This document shows positions 16,405 through 25,433 of a stretch of DNA of 64,000 bases, piece by piece. The notes under the pieces were generated by a model, which had not been told where the DNA came from, did not search any database, and saw only the letters and a list, made by a program, of their open reading frames with translations. The first letter of the stretch is position 1, and every line of letters starts with the position of its first letter. Origin of the DNA: Bacteroidaceae bacterium (lineage in GTDB: Bacteria; Bacteroidota; Bacteroidia; Bacteroidales; Bacteroidaceae); NCBI GenBank assembly GCA_017447625.1, contig JAFSNB010000035.1, positions 54,972 to 118,971 on the forward strand, read 5' to 3'. The translations under genes and the position numbers were made by a program.

Positions 16405-18975
16405 ATGAAACAGAAATTACTACTTGCAGCCTTCCTGATGGGTCTTGCGGACGTAGCAATGGCCCAACAGCCACAGACGCAGACGATGAGTGAGACTGAG
16501 CGTGCGGCTCGCGAGGAGAGCGCGTCGTTCATCTTCACCGAGTCTCAGCTGGAAGAAGATGCCGATGCCGGCCAGGAAGTGATACAAATCAACTCCAGTG
16601 CCAACCTATACACGAGCAACGTAGGCTATCTGTTCAGCCCGATGCGCTTCAAATACCGCGCCTTTGACCAGAAGTACAGCGACGTGTATATGAACGGAGT
16701 GATGGTGAACAGCGCGGAGAACAACCGCTTCAGTTTCTCCACCATCGGCGGAATGAATGATGCCACACGCAGCATCGACTACGCCTCGCCGTTCGAGAGC
16801 AACACCTTCGGTATGGCAGCTCTGGGCGGCTCGAACAACTATAACTTCCGAGCATCCAACTACGCCGCCGGACACAAGGTGACGCTCTCCGCCCTGAACC
16901 GCAACTACACGGCCCGCGCCATGTACACCTTCGGCACAGGCCTGTCGCAGAAGGGCTGGGCGTTCTTCGGCACCGTAGGCTACCGCTGGGCCAATATGGA
17001 GACAGCCAACGTGCAGGGCACCTTCTACAACTCAGTCGCTTATTTCCTATCGCTGCAGAAGGTGTTCAACGACAAGCACAGCCTCAACATAGCCACATGG
17101 GGTAATCCCTCTGAACGCGCTCAACAGGGCGCTTCGACAGACGAAGCCTATTGGTTGGCAAACAACTATTTCTACAACCCCTACTGGGGCTACCAGAACG
17201 GCAAGAAGCGCAACTCACGCGTTGTTCACGCCTTCGAGCCGTCGTTGCTTCTCACCTGGGACTATAAGATTAATGACAACACGAAACTGATTACATCGGC
17301 ATACGGCAAATATGCTATGGACAGCCGCACGCGCCTGCAATACAACAACTCCGAGAACCCGAAGCCTGACTATTGGAAGAACTTCCCCTCGTATAACTAC
17401 GACGTGTGGGGAACTACAGACGGCTCCAACAACGACCTAAACGCATGGCAGGAGAGCTATGACTACTGGAGAGCAGACATGGCCAACCGCCAGATTCAGT
17501 GGGACAAGCTCTATTACGCCAACCAGCAGATGAACAAAGTGGGCGGCGACGCAGCCTATTACCTGCTGGCACGCCACAACGACCATCTGGCTCTCGGCTT
17601 AGGATCAACCCTCTGTTGGGCCAACAAACGCGACCGCAAGTTCCAGATCGGTATCCAGCTGGCATCGAACAAGGGTATGCACTATCAGACCATCTCTGAC
17701 ATGCTGGGAGCTGAATACCTGCACAACACGAACAACTACGCCGTAGGAACCTACGCAGGCTCCGACCCGCGTGTACAATATGACCTGAACCGCCCGAACG
17801 GAACAGTAGGTGTAGGCGACCGATTTGGTTACGACTTCAACATCATGGTTCAGAAGGCTACCCTATGGGCTCAATACACCCGCGAGAAGGGCATCAGCTA
17901 TAACTTCATTAGCGCAAAGATAGGCGGCACTCAGATGTGGCGCGACGGTAAGATGAAGCACGGCCTCTTCGCAGACAACAGCTACGGCAAGAGCGGCACA
18001 GCCCGCTTCCTCGACGGCGGCTTCAAGATGGGAACGAATCTGAACCTGGGCAAAGGTCACGTGCTGGGCTTCGGCGTAGGCTACATGACATACGCTCCGC
18101 AGGCTTTCTCCTCATACGGCGGCAGCGCTTTCCAGGCACCTGAGATGAACAATAACTTCATTGACGGTCTGAAGGTGGAGCACATGCTCAGTGCCGAGAT
18201 AGCTTATGCGCTCAACCTCAGCTGGATGCGCATGAACCTGACTGGCTACTTCGCCCACGGCACACGCATGAACGAGTGGCAGAACTACTACTACGACGAC
18301 GTGAACAGTTTCACATACGTGAGCATGACGGGTGTGGAGAAGGACTACTACGGCGTAGAACTCGGCATCCGCTTCAAGGTGACCTCTGCCTTCAGCATCG
18401 ACCTCATCGGTTCTATGGCAGATGCCAAATACACGAAGAACACCGACGTCTCCTACCTGCTCTCAACTCAGGGAACAGTTACGACAGAGACATTATATAA
18501 TAAAGGTATGCGCGAGGCCAGCACCCCGCTCACCGTCGGGAGCATCGGTCTGAACTATAATGTACGCGGATGGTGGTTCAACCTCAAGGGTAACTACTAC
18601 GACCGCATATACCTCTCCTACTCTCCCTCGCTTCGCTACGAGAGCACTCTGATCCGCTCCGGTAAAGTGGATAACGACGGCAGTCTGATTATCCCCGAGC
18701 AAGCCAAGGGTCACGGCGGATTCATGCTGGACGGCAGCATAGGACACCAGTTCCGCGTCGGCGGCCATCCGCTCAGCGTTAACCTGATGGCTACCAACAT
18801 CCTGAACAACCGCAAGCTCGTGAGCGGCGGTTTCGAGCAGAGCCGTTCAAACTACACCACCGACCAGAGCACCGGCGAGGTGGCAACTACCCGCACATAC
18901 AACTTCCAGAAGAATCCTATGAAGTTCTATGTTCAGGGATTCAACTTCATGCTTAACCTCAATTACCGCTTCTAA
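16405..18975 (+). CDS. TonB-dependent outer-membrane receptor
   Basis: 856 residues. The start at 16405 gives a clean signal peptide (MKQKLLLAAFLMGLADVAMA, cleavage near AQQ); the longer frame from 16333 has no such signal. A plug-like region (about 60-190) is followed by a long stretch of alternating beta strands and an aromatic C-terminus (LNLNYRF) typical of outer-membrane barrels. No SusD-like gene follows, so this is not a standard SusCD pair. Two lipoproteins and a nuclease follow on the same strand with short gaps, suggesting an operon that binds and imports breakdown products, perhaps of nucleic acid. Confidence 0.82.
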   Translation: MKQKLLLAAFLMGLADVAMAQQPQTQTMSETERAAREESASFIFTESQLEEDADAGQEVIQINSSANLYTSNVGYLFSPMRFKYRAFDQKYSDVYMNGVMVNSAENNRFSFSTIGGMNDATRSIDYASPFESNTFGMAALGGSNNYNFRASNYAAGHKVTLSALNRNYTARAMYTFGTGLSQKGWAFFGTVGYRWANMETANVQGTFYNSVAYFLSLQKVFNDKHSLNIATWGNPSERAQQGASTDEAYWLANNYFYNPYWGYQNGKKRNSRVVHAFEPSLLLTWDYKINDNTKLITSAYGKYAMDSRTRLQYNNSENPKPDYWKNFPSYNYDVWGTTDGSNNDLNAWQESYDYWRADMANRQIQWDKLYYANQQMNKVGGDAAYYLLARHNDHLALGLGSTLCWANKRDRKFQIGIQLASNKGMHYQTISDMLGAEYLHNTNNYAVGTYAGSDPRVQYDLNRPNGTVGVGDRFGYDFNIMVQKATLWAQYTREKGISYNFISAKIGGTQMWRDGKMKHGLFADNSYGKSGTARFLDGGFKMGTNLNLGKGHVLGFGVGYMTYAPQAFSSYGGSAFQAPEMNNNFIDGLKVEHMLSAEIAYALNLSWMRMNLTGYFAHGTRMNEWQNYYYDDVNSFTYVSMTGVEKDYYGVELGIRFKVTSAFSIDLIGSMADAKYTKNTDVSYLLSTQGTVTTETLYNKGMREASTPLTVGSIGLNYNVRGWWFNLKGNYYDRIYLSYSPSLRYESTLIRSGKVDNDGSLIIPEQAKGHGGFMLDGSIGHQFRVGGHPLSVNLMATNILNNRKLVSGGFEQSRSNYTTDQSTGEVATTRTYNFQKNPMKFYVQGFNFMLNLNYRF

Positions 18976-18996
18976 CCCATCAGCCCCATAAGACCT

Positions 18997-19857
18997 ATGA
19001 AACGCAGAGTAACAACATACATTCTACATTCTTTCATCCTCGCCACAGCGATGATGGCAGTCGCCTGTATGGACGGCAAATGGGAGACACCCGACATGAC
19101 AAACCCGCCCTACGGCAACAACAATATCATAGAGACAGACACCCAGCTCGTCACCATAGACTCGCTGAAACAGCGCTATAAGACTGTAATCTCCGGCAGT
19201 TCAATGGAGAAGATTACCGATGACCTGCAACTCAAGGCTATCGTTATCGGCAACGACCTCGGAGGCAACATCTACAAGCAGATATGCATTCAGGACTCCA
19301 CAGGTGCCATGATCGTAGGCATCAACGGCACAGGACTATTCCCACTGTTGCCTGTAGGTCAGGAAATACTCATCAACCTAAAGGACCTTTATATCGGAGG
19401 CTACGGACAGCAGGCACAGCTCGGCGATGAGTACAATGGCTCCATAGGCCGCATGAGCACCGACAAATGGGAACAGCACGTGCGCATCCTGCCCGGATTC
19501 GACGTAGCCGCCATAGACACCTTAGACTTCGACATTAGTCTGGACAAAGACCGCTATGCAGGCTATCTCGTACGCCTCACCAACGTACAGGTAGGAGACG
19601 CCGACGGCAAGACCACCTTTGCGCCTGAGTACAAGGCCGGTACGACACTCACGTACAACGGCAGCACCAACGGTTACGTTCACCACACTCTCGGAAATAT
19701 ATCTATGGACAAACTCGTACTGCGCACAAGCACATACGCCAAGTTCGCAGAACTGGTTATCCCAACCCACCCCATCACCATCTATGGCATCGCTACACGC
19801 TACCGCGACACATGGCAGATACTCATCCGCACCGAAGAGGACATTAAGGATAATTGA
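18997..19857 (+). CDS. DUF5689-type lipoprotein
   Basis: 286 residues. Signal peptide with lipobox AVAC (Cys24), so probably lipid-anchored. The body resembles DUF5689, an OB-like beta domain common in Bacteroidota surface proteins (I-D-S-L-K-x-R, V-I-G-N-D-L-G-G-N-I-Y-K, I-T-I-Y-G-I-A-T-R-Y near the end). The biochemical role of this domain is not established. It lies 22 bases after the TonB receptor and before a related lipoprotein and a nuclease. Confidence 0.8.
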   Translation: MKRRVTTYILHSFILATAMMAVACMDGKWETPDMTNPPYGNNNIIETDTQLVTIDSLKQRYKTVISGSSMEKITDDLQLKAIVIGNDLGGNIYKQICIQDSTGAMIVGINGTGLFPLLPVGQEILINLKDLYIGGYGQQAQLGDEYNGSIGRMSTDKWEQHVRILPGFDVAAIDTLDFDISLDKDRYAGYLVRLTNVQVGDADGKTTFAPEYKAGTTLTYNGSTNGYVHHTLGNISMDKLVLRTSTYAKFAELVIPTHPITIYGIATRYRDTWQILIRTEEDIKDN

Positions 19858-19914
19858 GAATTCATAATTCTTAATTCATAATGAATAATTGATAATAAAA
19901 ATATAAATCGCAAT
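19855..19914. repeat. TTCATAA-type heptamer repeat in spacer
   Basis: Degenerate AT-rich heptamers overlap the upstream stop codon and extend towards the next start. Confidence 0.65.
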
Positions 19915-21354
19915 ATGAGAAAGTATTGGAAACCGCTGCTCACCGCAGCATTTGGAGTGGCTCTTCTGACAGCCTGTGAGGACGTGCCCGCGCCCTACAA
20001 TATCCCAACAGAGAACGGCAACTCTTCGACTTCTGAGGACTATGCGTTCCTGCAAGCCTTTGAAACCGGATTAGGCGAATGTGTCACCAGCTCTGAAGCC
20101 GGCTCTTTGGAGTGGGAATATAGTTCATCGTACAAATGCGCCCTCATCACTGGCTACAAGGACTTTGGCACTGGCACAAAAACGAACCAGAGCGGAACGA
20201 CGTGGCTCGTTACACCCGAGATTGACCTTGCGGGCATCGATAGCGCCTACGTCAATGTAAACCACGCCATTAACTACGCCAAGACGACGCTGGCTGAAGA
20301 CCATAAGCTCTATATCTCCACCAACTACGTGGATAGCCTCGGCGTAGCAGCTGCCACCTGGACTGACTTGCAGATGAGCACAGACGGGATGGGCAATTCC
20401 TTCACGTTCCAGAACTCACGTGTGCAGCTGGATCAGACCTACATGGGCCAGAAGATTCGCCTCGCCCTGAAGCACATAGCTCACGACTCCTATTCTTCCA
20501 CTTGGGAAGTGAAGTCTCTGGGCGTTGTCAAGGGAAGCGTGCCTCCCCCACCGACTCTTGAAGACATGGTTGGCAGCGGCACAGCCGACGACCCATACGA
20601 TGTGGCTTCAACCATCCGCCTCATCGCTGCCGGCCCGCCATCAACGAATATCTACACCAAGGGTATCGTTGTGTCTGTTGACGCTTCCAGCTTCGACCCG
20701 CAGTACGGCTCGCTCATCTATTATATCTCTGACGACGGAACTTCTGCCAACCAGCTTGAGGTTTATCGCGGCTATGGACTCAATGGCGACCAGTTTGCTT
20801 CCGCTAACGCTCTGAAACAAGGCGACCGCGTAGTGGTCTATGGCCAAGTGGTTTATTTCAACAACAAGACGATGGAGTTCACCCAGGGTAGCCAACTCTA
20901 CTCTCTCAATCCCATCGAAGGCGACACCATAGCAGCCGTCAAGAATGGCGACCAGACAGTAACGTTTGCCGGATTCAGTACAGACAAGTTCCTGTTGGTC
21001 AACGCATACACAGACAGCACGACCACCAGCACACAGCTACGTATCGTTTCCATGACTGTAACTTACGAGGATACAACCTCTGAGACCATAACCATGGCCG
21101 ACCTGGGTCTCTCCAACGGTGCAGACCTGAGCAACCACACTCTTGGCACTCTCAACCTCACATTCGACAAGGGGACCGGCTCTGCAGCTTCGAAGTATAT
21201 GACAGCCGGTGGAGGCGTGGCAACGGTGAACAGTAATAACTCAATGCTAATCGAGGCTGCTAAAGCGATGACCTCCATCGTGATAACAGCCCAAGCACCA
21301 AGTTCCAAGGCCTACAATGGCAACACCGAACTCTATGGCATTGCATCGAAATAA
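19915..21354 (+). CDS. Lipoprotein with adhesin-type jelly roll and OB-like domain
   Basis: 479 residues. Lipobox LTAC (Cys21). An N-terminal beta domain of the choice-of-anchor J/cleaved-adhesin kind (about 45-200) is followed by an OB-like module (about 215-340) beginning GTADDPYDVA with a YRGYG motif. The same module is in the T9SS protein at 34597-38586 (GTATNPYSVA, YRGFD). A last beta region follows. Function is inferred only from neighbours: surface binding in a TonB receptor/nuclease operon. The next gene starts 38 bases before this one ends. Confidence 0.75.
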   Translation: MRKYWKPLLTAAFGVALLTACEDVPAPYNIPTENGNSSTSEDYAFLQAFETGLGECVTSSEAGSLEWEYSSSYKCALITGYKDFGTGTKTNQSGTTWLVTPEIDLAGIDSAYVNVNHAINYAKTTLAEDHKLYISTNYVDSLGVAAATWTDLQMSTDGMGNSFTFQNSRVQLDQTYMGQKIRLALKHIAHDSYSSTWEVKSLGVVKGSVPPPPTLEDMVGSGTADDPYDVASTIRLIAAGPPSTNIYTKGIVVSVDASSFDPQYGSLIYYISDDGTSANQLEVYRGYGLNGDQFASANALKQGDRVVVYGQVVYFNNKTMEFTQGSQLYSLNPIEGDTIAAVKNGDQTVTFAGFSTDKFLLVNAYTDSTTTSTQLRIVSMTVTYEDTTSETITMADLGLSNGADLSNHTLGTLNLTFDKGTGSAASKYMTAGGGVATVNSNNSMLIEAAKAMTSIVITAQAPSSKAYNGNTELYGIASK

Positions 21355-22231
21355 GCACATAATCAGACTTTGCACGATACTGTTGACAGCAGGGGGCGTT
21401 TTTCTCGCCTCCTGCTCGTCTGACTCTGTAGATCCCGACGACGTCTCGGTAAACGTCAACGCGAACAAGACGAACAAATACCCCGAGGCTTCACGTTTGG
21501 AGATTCCGCAACTGAAGGGAGGCGTGGTTAATATGTTTCTTGTGAAGCGCGTGGCCACCTACGGAATCAACTACTGCATAGAGTGGGACATCGCAAAGAA
21601 AGCACAGCGTTGGTCTGCCTTCCGTTGGGATGCGTCCAACAGCGGCGGTTATGTGAAGCGCGAGGATAACTTCATCGAGGACACCGATATCCCCGAAGCT
21701 TACCGCACCACATACGCGCACTATCGCGGTTCGGGCTACACACGCGGACACATCTGCGCTTCGGCAGACCGTTGGAACTCAGTGGAAGCCAATCGTCAGA
21801 CCTTCCTCTACAGCAATATGCAGCCACAGCTCTACGATTTCAACGGAGGCATTTGGGCTAATCTAGAATCTAAAATCCGCACTTGGAACACAAATGACTT
21901 CCGCGACACGCTTTATGTCGTGAAAGGCGGAACAATAGACCGTTCTGCGGATATCCTTGAGACCACAAACACGGGCCTACTCGTTCCCAAGTATTTCTTT
22001 ATGGCCATCCTTTGCAAGAACAAGAGCACGACCAACGGAGGCTACAAGGCTATCGGTTTCTTCATGGAACATCGTGACAATTACACCGACGTAAAAGACA
22101 TGAGTCCATATATCCGCACTATAGATCAGCTTGAAGACCTCACCGGCATCGACTTCTTCTGCAACCTCCCGGATGCCATTGAGAATACGGTGGAAGCCAG
22201 TGTTGCACGAAACGCATGGGGATTCCAATAA
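21317..22231 (+). CDS. Lipoprotein DNA/RNA non-specific endonuclease
   Basis: 304 residues from the ATG at 21317; the ATG at 21335 is also possible. Lipobox LASC. The beta-beta-alpha-metal nuclease domain has the core TRGHICASADR (the DRGH variant with the catalytic His), then SNMQPQ with the metal-binding Asn, and a YVVKGG strand. These enzymes cut DNA and RNA without sequence preference using Mg2+. It overlaps the upstream gene by 38 bases, which implies translational coupling. As a likely surface nuclease behind a TonB receptor it supports a nucleic-acid scavenging role. Confidence 0.88.
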   Translation: MATPNSMALHRNKHIIRLCTILLTAGGVFLASCSSDSVDPDDVSVNVNANKTNKYPEASRLEIPQLKGGVVNMFLVKRVATYGINYCIEWDIAKKAQRWSAFRWDASNSGGYVKREDNFIEDTDIPEAYRTTYAHYRGSGYTRGHICASADRWNSVEANRQTFLYSNMQPQLYDFNGGIWANLESKIRTWNTNDFRDTLYVVKGGTIDRSADILETTNTGLLVPKYFFMAILCKNKSTTNGGYKAIGFFMEHRDNYTDVKDMSPYIRTIDQLEDLTGIDFFCNLPDAIENTVEASVARNAWGFQ

Positions 22232-22273
22232 ATAAAGGAAAAAGTAAAAAGGAAAAATTAAAAGTGGGATAAC

Positions 22274-23068
22274 ATGAGGGTAACAATAATGCAGCGAGAC
22301 ATAGAATGGGCAGACCCCGCCAAGAATTTGGCGAGGGCTGAAGCCGCTATGCTGCATATCCCCGCTGACACAGACCTCATTGTCCTCCCTGAGATGTTCG
22401 CCACCGGATTCATCACCGATCCGACCCCGCACCGGGGACAGTGTGTCAGTCGGTTTCCCCGACTGAATCCGTCTTCCGAGTCCCTCTCCTGGATGCGACA
22501 TATAGCAGCCGAGCGCGGTTGCGCTGTAGCCGGCAGCGTCGCTATTCAATGTGACGAAAGTTACAGAAACCGCTTCTATTTCGTGAAGCCCGACGGCAGT
22601 GTCGCCTTCTACGACAAACGGCACCTCTTCACTTACGGCGGAGAGGATAAGCATTATACAGCTGGCACGGAACGCACCGTAGTCGAATGGCGCGGTGTCC
22701 GCTTCCTACTTATGGTATGCTATGACCTGCGTTTTCCGATATGGAGCCGCAACCACGAGGACTACGACGCAGCCATATACGTAGCCAGCTGGCCCACTCC
22801 GCGCATTCAGGCCTGGCAGACTTTGCTCCACGCACGTGCCATTGAGAACCAATGCTTTGTAATCGGTGTGAATCGCGTGGGCAGCGACCCAAACTGCGAC
22901 TATTCCGGAGGCTCTGTAATCATCGACGCAAAAGGACGCGACCTTGCCACCTGCCCAATGAACGAGGAATCAACGGCCACTGCCACACTCGACATGGATG
23001 CCCTGCGAGCTTTCCGCGAGAAGTTCCCCGTACTCAATGACAGAGACGAATACATTATTAAAATGTAG
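22274..23068 (+). CDS. Nitrilase-superfamily omega-amidase-like hydrolase
   Basis: 264 residues, cytosolic. The Glu-Lys-Cys triad is visible: LPEMFATGF (Glu near 41), YDKRHLF (Lys near 116) and VCYDLRFP (Cys near 150). It is closest to the YafV/Nit2 branch, which deamidates alpha-keto acid amides such as 2-oxoglutaramate made by glutamine-dependent aminotransferases. Between TGF and WMRHIA the spacing is about nine residues longer than I expect for this branch; that stretch is encoded by two small palindromes (22425-22465). It precedes iorA on the same strand, and an aminotransferase follows, consistent with amino-acid metabolism. Confidence 0.88.
   Translation: MRVTIMQRDIEWADPAKNLARAEAAMLHIPADTDLIVLPEMFATGFITDPTPHRGQCVSRFPRLNPSSESLSWMRHIAAERGCAVAGSVAIQCDESYRNRFYFVKPDGSVAFYDKRHLFTYGGEDKHYTAGTERTVVEWRGVRFLLMVCYDLRFPIWSRNHEDYDAAIYVASWPTPRIQAWQTLLHARAIENQCFVIGVNRVGSDPNCDYSGGSVIIDAKGRDLATCPMNEESTATATLDMDALRAFREKFPVLNDRDEYIIKM
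22425..22465 (+). repeat. Twin small palindromes inside the amidase gene
   Basis: CCCCG-CAC-CGGGG (22425-22437) and CAGTCGG-TTTCC-CCGACTG (22447-22465) lie in the stretch that seems to lengthen the protein. Confidence 0.7.
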
Positions 23069-23115
23069 AATGTAAAATGTAAAATGTAGAATGTAAAATT
23101 TATTATAAATATAAA
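23064..23115. repeat. AATGTAR heptamer repeat in spacer
   Basis: About five heptamers AATGTAA/AATGTAG begin at the upstream stop codon; AT-rich sequence then runs to the iorA start. Confidence 0.8.
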
Positions 23116-24771
23116 ATGGAAGAAAAGACAAAGAATAACGCCACACGCACCTTGCTGCTGCTTGGTGACGAGGCAATCGCCCAGGGAGCTATAGATGCCG
23201 GTTTGTCAGGCGTTTATGCATACCCTGGCACTCCATCCACAGAAATCACCGAATACATCCAACAGAACGCCATAGCTCGCGAACGCGGCATCCACTCACG
23301 TTGGGCAACCAACGAGAAGACTGCTATGGAGGCGGCTCTCGGTATGTCGTTTATGGGCAAACGCTCACTGGTTTGTATGAAGCACGTGGGCCTCAACGTC
23401 TGCGCCGACCCCTTCGTGAATAGCGCGATGACGGGTGTCAACGGCGGCGTTGTGGTGCTTGTGGCAGATGACCCCTCAATGCACTCCTCTCAGGACGAGC
23501 AGGACTCCCGCTTCTACGGCAAGTTCGCCATGATTCCCACCTTCGAACCCTCAAACCAGCAGGAGGCTTACGACATGATGGCATACGCCTTCGAGTACTC
23601 AGAGCAGCAGTGTCTGCCTGTGCTTATGCGCGTCACAACTCGTATGGCACACTCCCGCGCTGTGGTCAAGGTGGCAGAAACGCCCCGCCCTGAGAACGCC
23701 CTCAACTACGATTCTGTAGCCGCTAACTGGGTTCTTCTTCCAGCCAACGCCCGTCGCCGCAACGACAAGGTGACAGCACAACAGGCTCAGTTAGAAGAAG
23801 ATGCAGCTGGTTCTAAGTACAACCGACTAACCCTCCCCCCCACGGGTCGGGCCCCTCTCGGCATCATCGCCAGCGGCATTGCCTATAACTATGTGCAGGA
23901 AGCTCTTGCGCAGCAAGACGACACGAATGTAGGTCTTCTGAAGGTTTCCCAATACCCCCTTCCCAAGAAACTGGTTCGCCAGCTGCTTGATAGCTGCGAG
24001 AAGGTAATGGTTGTTGAAGAGGGCCAGCCGTTTATCGAAGAGCAGGTGCGCGGCGTCTTTGAGAGCCAGAATATCTTTGGACGTCTTACAGGCGAACTGC
24101 CACGAACAGGCGAGCTGACTCCTGACTGCGTGAAACAGGCGTTAGCCCAACTGTCAATTGTCAACTCTCAACTGTCAACTGACAACGTTTTCGCAGCAAG
24201 TCCGATTGTCGCTCCACGTCCCCCTCAGCTCTGTCAGGGCTGCGGCCACCGCGACGTATATACGGCTCTGAACGAGGTGCTGAAAGAATTTGAGAATCCG
24301 CGTGTGTTCGGCGACATAGGTTGCTACACTCTTGGTTTCCTGCCCCCTTACCGCGCCATCCATTCATGTGTTGATATGGGTGCAAGCATCACGATGGCCA
24401 AGGGAGCCTCCGATGCAGGGCAGTGGCCTGCCGTAGCCATAATCGGCGACTCTACCTTCACCCACTCTGGCATGACGGGACTCTTGGACGCCGTGAACGA
24501 GAATGCTGACATAACAGTTATCATCAGTGACAATCTCACCACCGCTATGACGGGAGGTCAGGACAGTGCCGGCACAAATAAATTCGAAGCCATCTGCCGT
24601 GGACTTGGCGTTGCCGACGAACATCTGCACGTGGTTGTGCCCCTGCCCAAGAACATGCCTGAGATTACTCAGATTATCCGTGACGAGATTAACTATCACG
24701 GAGTTAGCGTTATTATCCCTCGCCGCGAGTGCATCCAAACCTTTAAGAGGCACGCCAAAGCAAAAAAATAG
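23116..24771 (+). CDS. iorA: Indolepyruvate ferredoxin oxidoreductase, alpha subunit
   Basis: 551 residues. With IorB it converts aryl-pyruvates (indolepyruvate, phenylpyruvate) plus CoA to aryl-acetyl-CoA, CO2 and reduced ferredoxin, and can run in reverse. The pyrimidine-binding half has YPGTPSTEI, the link contains IASGIAYNYV, and the thiamine diphosphate-binding half has CQGCGHRD, GDIGCYTLG and GDSTFTHSG. The C-terminal ferredoxin-like Cys cluster of longer homologues is absent. Two in-frame repeat-derived stretches are present: TLPPTGRAPLG (about 238-248), just before the conserved strand, and QLSIVNSQLSTDN (about 344-357), between domains. iorB follows after 47 bases. Confidence 0.95.
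   Translation: MEEKTKNNATRTLLLLGDEAIAQGAIDAGLSGVYAYPGTPSTEITEYIQQNAIARERGIHSRWATNEKTAMEAALGMSFMGKRSLVCMKHVGLNVCADPFVNSAMTGVNGGVVVLVADDPSMHSSQDEQDSRFYGKFAMIPTFEPSNQQEAYDMMAYAFEYSEQQCLPVLMRVTTRMAHSRAVVKVAETPRPENALNYDSVAANWVLLPANARRRNDKVTAQQAQLEEDAAGSKYNRLTLPPTGRAPLGIIASGIAYNYVQEALAQQDDTNVGLLKVSQYPLPKKLVRQLLDSCEKVMVVEEGQPFIEEQVRGVFESQNIFGRLTGELPRTGELTPDCVKQALAQLSIVNSQLSTDNVFAASPIVAPRPPQLCQGCGHRDVYTALNEVLKEFENPRVFGDIGCYTLGFLPPYRAIHSCVDMGASITMAKGASDAGQWPAVAIIGDSTFTHSGMTGLLDAVNENADITVIISDNLTTAMTGGQDSAGTNKFEAICRGLGVADEHLHVVVPLPKNMPEITQIIRDEINYHGVSVIIPRRECIQTFKRHAKAKK
23829..23860 (+). repeat. Palindromic repeat, type B variant, inside iorA
   Basis: ACCCTCCCCCCCACGGGTCG then GGCCCCTCTCGG, read in frame as TLPPTGRAPLG directly before the conserved IASGIAYNYV strand. 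Confidence 0.75.
24148..24186 (+). repeat. TGTCAAC heptamer repeat inside iorA
   Basis: Five tandem heptamers (TGTCAAT/TGTCAAC/TCTCAAC/TGACAAC) are read in frame as a hydrophilic linker between the two halves of IorA. The same heptamer, reversed, runs through the aroE stop codon at 54736-54766. Confidence 0.85.
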
Positions 24772-24818
24772 ACCCAAGATTGATGTAAAATGTATAATGT
24801 ATATTTTATTTAATTGTT

Positions 24819-25409
24819 ATGCATAAAGAGTCCTATAATTGCAACATAATCCTTTGTGGCGTGGGAGGACAAGGAATCCTCAGCATTGCCACCATAATTG
24901 GCGAAGCAGCCATGAATGAGAATCTATATATCAAACAAGCTGAAGTTCACGGAATGAGTCAGCGCGGCGGCGACGTGCAGTCGAACCTGCGCATCAGCAG
25001 CAATCCCATCGCCAGCGACCTTATCCCCAAAGGCGGGGCTGACGTAATTATCTCGATGGAACCGATGGAGGCTCTGCGCTACCTGCCTTATCTGAGCAAG
25101 GACGGGTGGGTAATCACATCCAGCGCTCCCTTCGTGAATATCCCCAATTACCCTGATATTGAAGCCATTAAGGCAGAACTGGCAAAGCTTCCGCATGTCA
25201 TTGCCATAGACATCGAACAGCTGGCCAAGGACAATCAGGTTCCCCGCTCGGCCAATGTAATCCTTCTTGGAGCCGCACAGCAAGCTCTCGGCATCGACTA
25301 CGACAAACTGGAAGCTGCCATCCGCAGCGTCTTCGCCCGCAAAGGTGAAGCCATCGTGGATGCCAATATCAAGGCGTTAGGAATTGGCAAAGAAGGGAAG
25401 GGAATGTAA
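24819..25409 (+). CDS. iorB: Indolepyruvate ferredoxin oxidoreductase, beta subunit
   Basis: 196 residues, the gamma-type domain of 2-oxoacid:ferredoxin oxidoreductases. GVGGQGILS near residue 12 and the VHGMSQRGGDVQSN motif are diagnostic, and GGADVIISMEPMEALRYL is typical of IorB. It pairs with IorA to oxidise aryl-pyruvates or carboxylate aryl-acetyl-CoA. It is probably cotranscribed with iorA and with the aminotransferase that follows after 24 bases. Confidence 0.95.
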   Translation: MHKESYNCNIILCGVGGQGILSIATIIGEAAMNENLYIKQAEVHGMSQRGGDVQSNLRISSNPIASDLIPKGGADVIISMEPMEALRYLPYLSKDGWVITSSAPFVNIPNYPDIEAIKAELAKLPHVIAIDIEQLAKDNQVPRSANVILLGAAQQALGIDYDKLEAAIRSVFARKGEAIVDANIKALGIGKEGKGM

Positions 25410-25433
25410 AATGTATAATGTTTAACTGCATTT

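Noticed and set aside
16405-21354. Polysaccharide utilisation locus (SusCD type)
   Set aside because: No SusD-like gene and no glycoside hydrolase; a nuclease follows instead.
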